Part shown: piece after piece, positions 55,490 to 64,000 of the stretch | How the letters are laid out: every line of letters begins with the position of its first letter | Position numbering within the stretch: position 1 is the stretch's first letter | Assembly (NCBI GenBank): GCA_032718475.1 | Contig: JAUCBJ010008367.1 | Location: 43,201-107,200 of the forward strand | DNA length: 64,000 nt | Source of the DNA: Nemertoderma westbladi | Taxonomy: Eukaryota; Xenacoelomorpha; Nemertodermatida; Nemertodermatidae | Direction: 5' to 3' | Position numbers and translations under genes: made by a program | Notes under the pieces: model-generated | Told to the model about the DNA's origin: nothing | The model's input: only the letters and a program-made list of their open reading frames with translations | Database searches by the model: none

Positions 55490-56810
55490 TCTGTCTATTG
55501 TCTTGGCAGTGCCTTCTAGGCACACTGATGTTATCACCCATCAGCATCCCTGACATTTCCTCCAGTACCCTTCAACTGGTGATGTATATATTTATTGAGG
55601 TTGAAGAATCCCCAGTGAAACTCCTGGGCCTTCATCCTCTGCATTGTCATTGTGACCAGGTTCACGGAGTCCTCAAATCGACAGAACTTCTCCTCATCGC
55701 TCATCGCTTCGCAGTGACCCTCATAATGCCCATGGAACATACACTTCTCACACCTGTGATATAATTCCAGGCAGGTGCCCAGGATGTGGCTTGTCTCGCG
55801 GCATTATGTACATCTTGCCCCATAGTCGAATTGGTAGAGACAATTTTTCCTCTGGTGGTTGTGTTGCCCACAATAGTCGCAGCCATTTATCCTTGTCTAC
55901 CTCTTGAACTTGCCTGTCTTGGTAATCATCCGTTTGGGTCTCTGGAGTTTCTGATACGAGAACATCTCCACAGCCTTGTCGAGACCCAAATTGATCTTGG
56001 CCACCACCCTTGGTAGTACTTCTCCAAATACTATAAGCAGCTCCATCCTGGGTTGCTCTTGTAACCTGATCGCTGCTCCTGGGAAGTGGGTAACTGGTTC
56101 CTCATGTTCCCAGGCCCGTTTGCCTGGGGTATTCCAGAAACCTCTCGCCACACTGGCCATCATGACTCTCCCATCTACCCAGTATGTATCCACCCATCCT
56201 ATCCTCATCAGCGGCACCTCCCTGAACTCATCCTCTTCCATCCTCTACTGCGGGTGGTTCTAGGCCTGGCATCACTGTTCCTGTCTCCTTGTGTCCCTCT
56301 CCAGGCCAGTTCCCACCCAAGACCCCCGTCACCCAGCATTTCTCTCGGTTTCTTCCTCCTGTAATCGCCCTTGGACCCTCCTGGTATCGGCGTACCTCTC
56401 TGCGCCCCAGACCTCAATTAGATCAGCGTCCCTTCCGGATATCTCACCATCCACCCTTCTCCCTCCTCGTACCGATACTCGCTGGAGATGCCCGATTTCC
56501 ACCCCAACTCGTCCTGGTCCTGCTAGCCGAATTTGTACTCCTTCACCCACTCCCTTGCTGTTGGTTCTATTCCTGCTGCTTCCCGTCTTTCCCTTCTGGC
56601 CACCTGTTCTTCTCTCCATTCTTCCCCCCACCCCGCCTCTTCTTTGCCCATTTTTGGCGCAGTCTTTCTGCACTTCTATCCAGAAGATGTCACATAGGTG
56701 TCATAGTTCACCACTATCACGTCTCGCCTTTCTGTCCTGGGTGGTCTACTAGACCCTCGATAGCTACCTTGAAGGCTCTCTTGTGGTTCAATGGTGATCC
56801 TTGAAATAGG
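55490..56810 (-). pseudogene. Retroelement Gag/ORF1 remnant with three zinc knuckles, minus strand
   Basis: On the minus strand, an open frame at 56241-55897 leads into a Cys-rich region with three consecutive C-x2-C-x4-H-x4-C knuckles: CDYCGQHNHQRKNC, a second interrupted by a stop inside it, and CEKCMFHGHYEGHC. The frame is broken by stops before and within the knuckles. The upstream, GC-rich part to about 56810 is readable only in pieces. Three knuckles are usual for ORF1 of several LINE clades and for some Gags. I cannot decide between them. Confidence 0.65.
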
Positions 56811-56840
56811 AATGCTGTCATCTTATAGGAATTAATAGGA

Positions 56841-57122
56841 ATGCTAAAACATCTCATTTGGAATGTCATGGTCGATACAGCTTAATATAACAGATGGAGC
56901 CCTCACATTGGTTGCCTTACTGTATCACCCAATAAACCTGCCTCCTTTTGGCCTTGGTGGCCTTAACTCACCGGGGTGGATTGTCAGTTCACTTCCTCGC
57001 TAGCCCTTGCTTCCACCCTTGGTCGGTATGCCTTATTGGATATACCTCGGTTGCCAACTTGTTAAATGGGCTCCCCCCCCCCCCCCCCATTTTATTGGTT
57101 GGAAGTGTATAGCAGACTGGAT
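56841..57122 (+). repeat. Direct repeat B (about 280 bp)
   Basis: It is the partner of repeat A at 54101-54382. It includes an expanded C-run (57072-57089) where repeat A has only five Cs. Confidence 0.75.
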
Positions 57123-57659
57123 CCTGCTAACAAGTTTATATGTTCATTTATATATTTAATTGGGTGTATTTTATTTTCTCTTGTGATTTTATTTGAAATT
57201 ATTTACAATTTTCATTTGAACCATTTGCAGATATTTTTCATCCACGAATTGTGAGCGTTTATCAAATCACAGTGCACATACTAAATACAAACCGTATTTA
57301 AAAAGCATAGTGCACTTGGGCACAGTGAGCGCGTGCACATGGATAATGTGCATTCTAAAACAAGCCACCAACCCACGACATAATGGGGTGTGAACTTAAG
57401 AGGATTCTTTGTGGGGGTTGAGGGGGAAGGGTGAGGTTTATAGAGCCACACTTTGGTTGGGATGGGGACATGGGACTACAGAGGCGCCAGCGAGATCGGC
57501 TGACAACAAAGGTAAGGCTGTTAGCTGACAGTGTCTGACTGAGCGGTAGAATTGTGGGTAAAATAAATAATGGAATAAAATAATGCAATAAAATAAAGTT
57601 ATAAAATAATCATACAAAGTTCTGTATATTTAGGTACTTAAGTTTCATCATGGTTTACA
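57123..57659 (+). other. No gene seen
   Basis: This is AT-rich sequence with short frames only. Confidence 0.45.
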
Positions 57660-59155
57660 ATACGTATCATCTATCCCATCATAGTAGACATGTACCGAAC
57701 AACAAGAGTGCCACAAGAAATGAAAACAAATAAGTTGGTGCCAGTTCCCAAGAAGGGCAACCTAACACTCTATGGTTCTTTTCGGGGAATCTCATTGATC
57801 TCTATTGCTGCAAAGCTATACAATAGAATTATATTAAATCGCATCAGGGATCCCATTGAGAGACTGCTCCGTGGAAATCAGAATGGGTTCTGTAAAGGTC
57901 GTGGGACCATGGAGCCCATTTTGGCACTTAGAAGGATAATTGAAGAGTTATCAAAAAAGAAAGACAGGCATCTGGTTGTTATATTTGTTGACTTCTTCAA
58001 GGCCTTTGATTCAGTCTTTCGCTCACGTATGTTCAGCATACTTTCATTATATGGGATTCCTGATGAAATTATTGCAGCAATCAGCTCAGTATACGATGGT
58101 TCGACAACATTTGTGTCTACTGTTGACGGTGACACAGAACCATTTGAAGTGTTATGGGGCGTCCTCCAAGGAGACACACTTGCACCATTCTTGTTCATAA
58201 TTGTTGTTGACTATGTTCTACGCATGTCCTTAGATCATCATAATGATGATGGGGTGATGATAACTCCACCTACTGGCTCCAGAAGTCGAGGAAATCCTGC
58301 CAAGTACCTAACTGATTTAGACTTTGCTGATGACTTAGGAGTACTCTTAGAATCACTAGAGGGAGCCCAAAGGCTCCTCAGCTCATTAGAACATGCTGCT
58401 TCTAGTGTTGTTCTTTTTATTAACTCTAGAAAGACCAAAATTTTGACAGTTAACTTTGAAAGTCCTCAGCAAGTCTCTGATCGGATGAGCATAAGCTCAA
58501 AAGATGGTATGCTTGAGCATGTGGATGACTTCTGTTACCTGGGATCATGGATCCGGAAGTCAGGTGAGGACCTTCGAATACGTAAGGGAAAGGCATGGGC
58601 AGCCTTGAATAGGCTTTCCAGGATTTGGAAGTCACCGAGAATTAATCGGACACTTAAGGTCCGAATATTTAGAGCAGCAGTAGTTCCAGTACTCCTCTAT
58701 GGGAGTCCTTGCTGGGCTCTACCTGCTGAGGTCACCAAATCTCTGGATGGCACATTCACAAGAATGCTCCGCCGGGTTCATTGTGTCAAGTACAATGCAC
58801 ACATCTCCAAACAGACACTATATAACATTGGAGGTGTTTCATTGGTTCCCCCAAGCTTGACACTAGAACAAAATCGCCTCCGCTTTGCAGGACATTGCTT
58901 TCGCCGTGGTGACCAGCCAGTGCATAATCTTGTACTTTGGCAGCCTCATGCAGTGAATAAGCATGGTGGACAGCCCATGACTTTCTTGAGACGCATCTTA
59001 AAGGACACTGGCCTTGAAGATGCGGATGAACTAGCAAATGTCATGGGTGATAGGGAGTTGTGGTGGTGCAATTTTGTCGATAAGCCGGCACAGCATTCTT
59101 AAAAATGCAGCTGCAATGCAGCATGCCGATCCTAGTAGTAGTAGTAGTAGTAGGT
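57660..59155 (+). mobile_element. RTE-like LINE, 5'-truncated, best-preserved copy
   Basis: A continuous reverse-transcriptase frame (57690-59102) is followed by a 50-bp 3' UTR and a TAG repeat tail (about 59132-59152). Fragments of the same family occur at 14805, 32270, 32885, 40137, 42745 and 50990, five of them retaining the 3' part, as expected for 5' truncation during target-primed reverse transcription. The endonuclease and any upstream part are missing. Confidence 0.9.
57690..59102 (+). CDS. Non-LTR retrotransposon reverse transcriptase (N-terminally truncated)
   Basis: This is 470 codons. Motifs in order are PVPKKG, FRGISLI, QNGFCKGRGT, the first catalytic Asp in FVDFFKAF (about residue 101), LQGDTLAPFLF, and FADD (Phe212 to Asp215). 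The thumb and C-terminal region follow (YLGSWI, RAAVVPVLLYGSPCWAL, GQPMTFLRRIL). All catalytic acids of the polymerase are present. The protein lacks the apurinic endonuclease domain that precedes the polymerase in this group, and the ATG is only the first Met in the remaining frame, so this copy cannot move on its own. Confidence 0.9.
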   Translation: MYRTTRVPQEMKTNKLVPVPKKGNLTLYGSFRGISLISIAAKLYNRIILNRIRDPIERLLRGNQNGFCKGRGTMEPILALRRIIEELSKKKDRHLVVIFVDFFKAFDSVFRSRMFSILSLYGIPDEIIAAISSVYDGSTTFVSTVDGDTEPFEVLWGVLQGDTLAPFLFIIVVDYVLRMSLDHHNDDGVMITPPTGSRSRGNPAKYLTDLDFADDLGVLLESLEGAQRLLSSLEHAASSVVLFINSRKTKILTVNFESPQQVSDRMSISSKDGMLEHVDDFCYLGSWIRKSGEDLRIRKGKAWAALNRLSRIWKSPRINRTLKVRIFRAAVVPVLLYGSPCWALPAEVTKSLDGTFTRMLRRVHCVKYNAHISKQTLYNIGGVSLVPPSLTLEQNRLRFAGHCFRRGDQPVHNLVLWQPHAVNKHGGQPMTFLRRILKDTGLEDADELANVMGDRELWWCNFVDKPAQHS

Positions 59156-59797
59156 TGGACTTGTAGGCACTTGGCTGCATATGGTTAACTATATAATGGC
59201 CCCGAAACATCGAAAGTAAAGGTATAGGCCTATTACTGTACATGTATTATATGTTAATAAATTCACAAAGAAGGACAGACAGATTGAAAACCTGACGGTT
59301 TTCAATATCTGTGCGAATAGTTTAGGCTATTCCCTTAGCATGTTGGTTAGTTAGGTTATGGTTGGTTAGTTTTCCAAGCGGAGTCAAGAAGAGTTAACTG
59401 GTTAATACAGTAGGTACTGCACTGCTGGCGCATCCCGGGGCTGGCGGACACCGGCTGTCACTCATCCTGGACCTGTCCTGCATAATGCAGGACAGGTAAA
59501 CAATGCTGAACAACGCAGGCTGCATTGTTTATTTGACATAAGGTAGTGGCAGCCACACTCTTTAAATCACTTAGCTTTAAGTAGGCCTACCTGTCTTCAG
59601 TCTGCATGCGTGCTGTGCACTTCTTGCTGGTCCGCAATGCCTAATCTCTAAAATCACATACGGATTATTCTCCATAGGAATCCATTACATACGCACATAC
59701 GCGTAAGTACATACGGATACGGCAAATGCATACGGATACGGATACGGTGAAAAGTTATACCCAGGCAGTAGTACAATATTACAAGTACAAGATTAGT
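59156..59797 (+). other. No gene seen
   Basis: A cluster of ATACGGATACGG-type repeats lies at about 59640-59755. Otherwise there is nothing recognisable. Confidence 0.45.
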
Positions 59798-60661
59798 GGG
59801 GTGTAAATGCTACGCCAATAACCGACAACCAAATCCGACAACCATTATTAACGGTAATTAAATAACAACAATAAAAAGAGCAATTTGGTGAAGAAAAATA
59901 TTCATAAACTGTTCGTAATAATTTATAAACGAATTTGAGCCTCGTGTTCTTATAATAAACTCTATACTTATAAAATAAATTAAGTGTACATTATTTAAGA
60001 TAATGAACTACCTTTATAACACCGAAATAAGATTGATACTTGAAGAATACTGACTATCCATAACACAGCAGCAGTGTTAGAGTGTCAGAGTTTATTGGAA
60101 GGTCATGTTGTTTGATGATTACTGGCTATCCATAATATAGCAGTGATATTAGTAAGTAACCTTATTTACACTTCCAATATAATTGAAAGATCGATTTACT
60201 TAATAGCACTAGCTGCCTAACGAAAGAGGCTGGCATGGTAATCATTGGATTACTTTGCTTGTTAACAAATATGCTCCTGTTACTATGGTTACTAAAACAC
60301 CACAACCCGCCAATGAAGTTAACTTTTCAATTGGGCCCTTATGGGACTACTCAATGAATGTATTGCATTCAATTGTACTGCATAAGAAGGATAGCGATCT
60401 AAAAAAATGTCACACAGTACAACATGTCCCGGAATATAGTGTCGTAATACAGTGACGCCCCCCCCCCCCCTAATTTTTCTACAAATCTTAATGAGATTTC
60501 ATTTCATTTGAAACAGAGATAGTTTCACCTCCCGACCATTTTTATTTTTGCTTTCAATCTTTAGCTACAAGCGTTTAAAAAAAGTGTCTCGGTTGATATT
60601 GCACCAGGCCCACCGCAGTTATTATTCTACCTTATAGCTGTTTGTTGGTACTGCTAGAAAG

Positions 60662-62147
60662 GATTTCAGGTTAAAATGTCGAAAGAGTCAAATTGTCGAA
60701 CAGGTCAAAATGTCGAAAGAGTCAAGTTGTCGAACAGCCATGTCAAATTATCGAAAAAGCTTTCGACACAGACATGCCAAATTGTCGAAAGAGACATGCC
60801 AAATTGTTAGAAATAGCCGGAAGCGTCCAAGAGAAGCGTTCGATAGAGCCCTGCAATCTGTCGATATTAAGTACCAGGAGTATGGAGGACAGGTCGCTGC
60901 CGAAATTAAGGGGAAACCATCTGCTGGGTACGGCTTCGACTCAAAACGCCGGTCATTAAGCAGAAACCGAGCGCATGGTGTGGTGGGTGGAGAGCCCCAT
61001 GTTTTAGGATACGCTCTCATGAAGGGACAATCGGAAGGAAGCTACATCAGGACGTTTACTGCTTTAAGATATAACATTTATCATCTTTGCGGTGAAGGTG
61101 GCAGAATTAATACAGCTAAGTGGCTTTTCGATTTCGAACTTGCAGCAATGAATGCTTGCAATATAGTTTTCCCAATGGTGACCATGTTAGGTTGCGCTTT
61201 TCATTTCGCTAAGGCCATAAACGAGAAGCGAGACAGCCTTGGCCTCAAAGGTGTTTGTGTTGAAGATACAGCAGAGGGTAAAACTGTAGTAAAGTATTGG
61301 TTCAAAGAGATTCGTTCTTTACCATTCCTTCCTGATGGGTATCGCTATCGGGTTGCCTATACTCTGATCAATGAACAGCTACCAAACCTGTCCGCTTTAA
61401 CAGCCAATAAAGTTTTCCAATTTCGACAATATTTCATTGGATTTTAGCTTCGGCAGGATGTATTCATCAGATGGGGACAGTTCGGAAATACCGGCCCTAG
61501 GACCAGCAACTGTGCTGAAGGTTTCCACAATGGGCTTCATTCCCGGCTCACCAGCCTCCATCCGTGCCTTGGAGAGATCCTGGAATTTTTCCAGTTAAAT
61601 CAACATACTTCCCAGCAGCGCATGAAGGCCTTGCTAGAACCGAATACTATTGCTGTTCCCAAACCAAAGTCTCCACATATCCAGATACGGGACCAACGCT
61701 TGGTTGAGGAGATGGTGCGATTCGCAAACTACATGGATGCATGGCCTAATAACATTTATTATAATGACTGTAAGATGTACATGCGTTGTTTGATGGTCAT
61801 TGGACAGGTACCCCAGGCTTTAGAGGGGTAATGCCCAATGGTCAGCTAGTCAAGATAACTCTTACTTAATAGGCCTATATTGCCCATTGCTATTGAGATA
61901 TTATACACAATTCGTTAGCCATATCAATTATCACGTTTCCAATTTCTCAGGTTCAACAATTTAGTATCAAAATTCAAAAGTATCTAAAAAAGGATAAACG
62001 CCATATTGTCGAAAGGGGTGCGCCATATTGTCGAAAAAAAATTCGACATTTTGACATGCCCAAAAACTTTTTCGACAATTTTACTCTACTTTTCGACAAT
62101 TTGTCTCTTTCGACATTTTGGCTCTTTCGACATTTTGACCATAAGCC
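60662..62147 (+). mobile_element. Mutator-like element (MULE), 1.5 kb, nested
   Basis: It is flanked by an exact 8-bp duplication CTAGAAAG (60654-60661 and 62148-62155), within the size range for MULEs. The ends are imperfect inverted repeats. Both ends carry several copies of AAAATGTCGAAAGAG-type motifs in opposite orientation (60675-60800 and 62000-62140). The interior encodes part of a MULE transposase. Confidence 0.82.
60710..61831 (+). pseudogene. MULE transposase, N-terminally truncated and with one internal TAG
   Basis: One frame runs from about 60810 to the stop at 61829-61831, interrupted by TAG at 61445-61447. It contains the family pattern LGYALMKGQSEGSY, then WLFDFELAAMNA (second catalytic Asp at residue 141 when counted from 60710), LGCAFHFAKAI, and after the TAG the NCAEGFHNGLHSRL motif. 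The first catalytic Asp and the N-terminal DNA-binding domain are absent, and the first 35 codons are made of end-repeat sequence. It is a deletion derivative and is not expected to be active. Confidence 0.8.
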
Positions 62148-62427
62148 CTAGAAAGCTGGCCATGCAAGGATTCCAAATATGTAGCACAATCTGAATTTCG
62201 TTGAAAAATAGCTGAGGCGGGCGTTCAAAAGTTACTGGTTGTCGGCTGTCGGTTGTCGGGTTTCGGCGTAACGTTTACACCCGAATATCAGCTTATATAC
62301 TAAAAATCCAACCCAATATTAACGGCAGAAATGTATTAATTGATTAACCGAACAAAATACATGTTACTTCTACGGACAAACATTCAGGCTAGCTATAACC
62401 AGTTTGACCTTTAGGTTAACTGTCAGA

Positions 62428-62990
62428 TGCCCAATAGGGACACTTCCCCAATGACACTTTTGCCCAATAATATTTACCTTAAGACACCTTCCCTACGAGT
62501 CACTTCCCCAATAACTAGATCTGGTATGGTCACTTTCACAATAGGCCAGTTTTCGAATAGGAAGGACACCTTGCGCAATATTTTGAGATTTAGATTTATT
62601 TAATTAAGAATATTAATGGAAAGGTGCAGGTTAGGTTAAAGTGGCGGTGTTTTCTAACCAAAACAATAAACTATAAATTATTTCACTTGCGGTAAATTTG
62701 CGTTGATGATCACTATTTTCACTTGCGCTCAATGTGCACCACTATGTGATGATGTCATATAAGTAGTTGGCCTAGCAAAAGGCAAAATTCGTAGTGGATG
62801 GAATTTATGGTCTCAAAAAATCGTACTGTATTGGGCAAGTGACTTATTCTGTAAGTCGACTATTGGGCAAGTGACCTATTGCTATTGGTAAAGTGACCTA
62901 CTTTCGGTTAAAAATGAAATATATTGGGCAAGTGACCTAAAATACTTTTTTTATGGGCAAGTAACCTTTGGGGAAGTGTCCTATTGGGCA
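62428..62990. mobile_element. MITE with long inverted ends and subterminal repeats
   Basis: The ends TGCCCAATAGGGACACTTCC (left) and the opposite-strand reading of the right end TGCCCAATAGGACACTTCC match over about 25 bp. The interior repeats TTGGGCAAGTGACC-like motifs many times, mostly in inward-facing orientation. An imperfect 9-bp duplication (ACTGTCAGA and AGTGTCAGT, 7 of 9) flanks it, which would suit a MULE-type MITE. It has no coding sequence. Confidence 0.72.
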
Positions 62991-64000
62991 AGTGTCAGTC
63001 TTTACAACAATAGAGTAATACAACTTCAACAACCATCTACATAATTAGCTATAGTTTCAAAGAGAAAGCCATATACTGCAAAGCAACACCTACTCTCCAA
63101 TCACCCCCCCTCCCCCCCCCCCCCCCCCCCGGCCAGCTCTACAAGAAATATATTGGCCCCCAGATTATTCCTCTACAACCTTACGGAAACTAAACATGAT
63201 TAAATTCAAAATAACACAACAAATAATCAAAGACGTAAGAAGCCCTCTATTTTTTTATTTATTTATTTATTCACCTGTATTATTGATAGGTACAATCATA
63301 ACATAACATTACTCAATAATAACGAACCTGTCTTTAGACTGGGTAGTTTTTGTCTAAAGCTGAGGCCGGCAAAAACACGATGGATATATATATTTACCTA
63401 TATCACTATATATGTCACTATGTATGTTCACCAAATGGCTTGAAACCACTTGCATGCATTGTAAAATTGTAAACGCAAGTATTTATCAATTGTTGTCTAG
63501 TTGTTGAATAAAAAAGTTGGGAACGATTCGAAGTGCGATATTCGAAATATTTGCATATTTTCAACATTATTGAACGCGAAATTAAATACCCACAACTCCC
63601 TTGCTTGAAATGTTTTTCAGGTGATTGATATTTAGCAATTACTAGAACGCCATCAAGATGGCTTTAAACGAACCTGTCTTACACAGACTCCAAGAAACAG
63701 ATGGGATTGGAAGATGCAAACCAAGAATGACTTGCATCAACCAAAAAACTGCCTCCCATCTAATGTAATACACATTCGCCTAGGCAAACAAATCATAATC
63801 ACAATTACTACGATGATGTGTGAAATGGTATCCATATCCGCAACCTGAGAAACGGCCCAAAAGAGCAGTTTATTCTGCGGAGGGGTCTTTTCTGTATTAG
63901 ATAAATAAAATAAAGAACACTATAATTACAGTATTTATACCTGATACATTCTCAGTTAGCCTAATAAAAACATCGGAGCAACCAATATAATGTACATGTA
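62991..64000 (+). other. No gene seen
   Basis: It includes a long C-run (about 63105-63130), a short (TTTA)n run at about 63252-63272 and the dispersed phrase GGCTTTAAACGAACCTG at about 63661. No coding similarity. Confidence 0.45.

Larger units (their letters stand above)
59798..62283. mobile_element. Outer terminal-inverted-repeat element, host of a nested MULE
   Basis: The left end GGGTGTAAATGCTACGCC (from 59799) and the right end, read on the opposite strand as CGGGTGTAAACGTTACGCC, form an imperfect inverted repeat. It continues inward with CGACAACC repeats on both sides (left about 59823-59842, right about 62237-62262). No clear target duplication was found. No coding sequence of its own remains outside the nested element. 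Confidence 0.6.

Noticed and set aside
56289-56804. Pro/Ser-rich plus-strand frames of 153-171 codons
   Set aside because: They are antisense to the GC-rich upstream part of the Gag-like remnant, and their low-complexity composition explains their openness.
1-64000. tRNA or rRNA genes
   Set aside because: No cloverleaf with a GTTCRAnYC-type T arm and no rRNA core sequences were recognised by eye; a tRNAscan-type run would settle it.

Overview
This is nuclear DNA of an animal, most likely an aquatic invertebrate; I cannot name the species. The evidence is Metazoan-type selfish DNA (BEL/Pao, Ty3/gypsy, RTE-like LINEs, piggyBac-like and Mutator-like elements), AT-rich non-coding DNA with homopolymer runs, and a Cys-loop neurotransmitter receptor gene. 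Nothing looks bacterial or organellar. Almost all of the window is transposable elements at different stages of decay. The only convincing host gene is the receptor at 52498-53739.

Region 1 (1-32119) holds two copies, in the same orientation, of one unusually large BEL/Pao LTR retrotransposon. Copy 2 is complete from LTR to LTR (16262-32119, about 15.9 kb, LTRs of 1204 bp). Copy 1 enters from the left edge and ends in its 3' LTR at 14212. Each element has a roughly 2 kb leader (seen in copy 2), a gag-pol of more than 2,300 codons (alanine-rich coiled coil, DUF1759-like Gag, zinc knuckles, protease, reverse transcriptase, RNase H, integrase, DUF5641-like tail), a conserved 1.6-1.7 kb non-coding block, and then a second long reading frame of about 1,400 codons that is not envelope-like and ends in zinc knuckles and a basic tail. 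This second frame (ORF2 here) is the best candidate for something undescribed. Copy 1 has nearly intact gag-pol but ORF2 broken by one frameshift and one TGA. Copy 2 has gag-pol broken several times and most of ORF2 deleted. An RTE-like LINE relic on the minus strand and an old LTR relic lie between the copies.

Region 2 (32270-51815) contains LINE fragments, a 4.5 kb Ty3/gypsy-like element (35560-40067) with apparently identical 271-bp LTRs and a 5-bp target duplication but interrupted coding frames, a 1.5 kb non-autonomous piggyBac-like element flanked by TTAA with an internal degenerate tandem repeat (41221-42737), and a second, broken relative of it (about 45700-49173) split by 2.4 kb of other sequence.

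Region 3 (52498-53739) is an uninterrupted, full-length Cys-loop ligand-gated channel subunit with an anion-channel-like pore signature, without introns.

Region 4 (54100-64000) holds a pair of direct 280-bp repeats bracketing minus-strand retroelement remains (a three-zinc-knuckle Gag/ORF1 and the C-terminus of a reverse transcriptase), the best-preserved RTE-like LINE copy (57660-59155), a Mutator-like element nested in another terminal-inverted-repeat element (59798-62283), and a neighbouring MITE (62428-62990).
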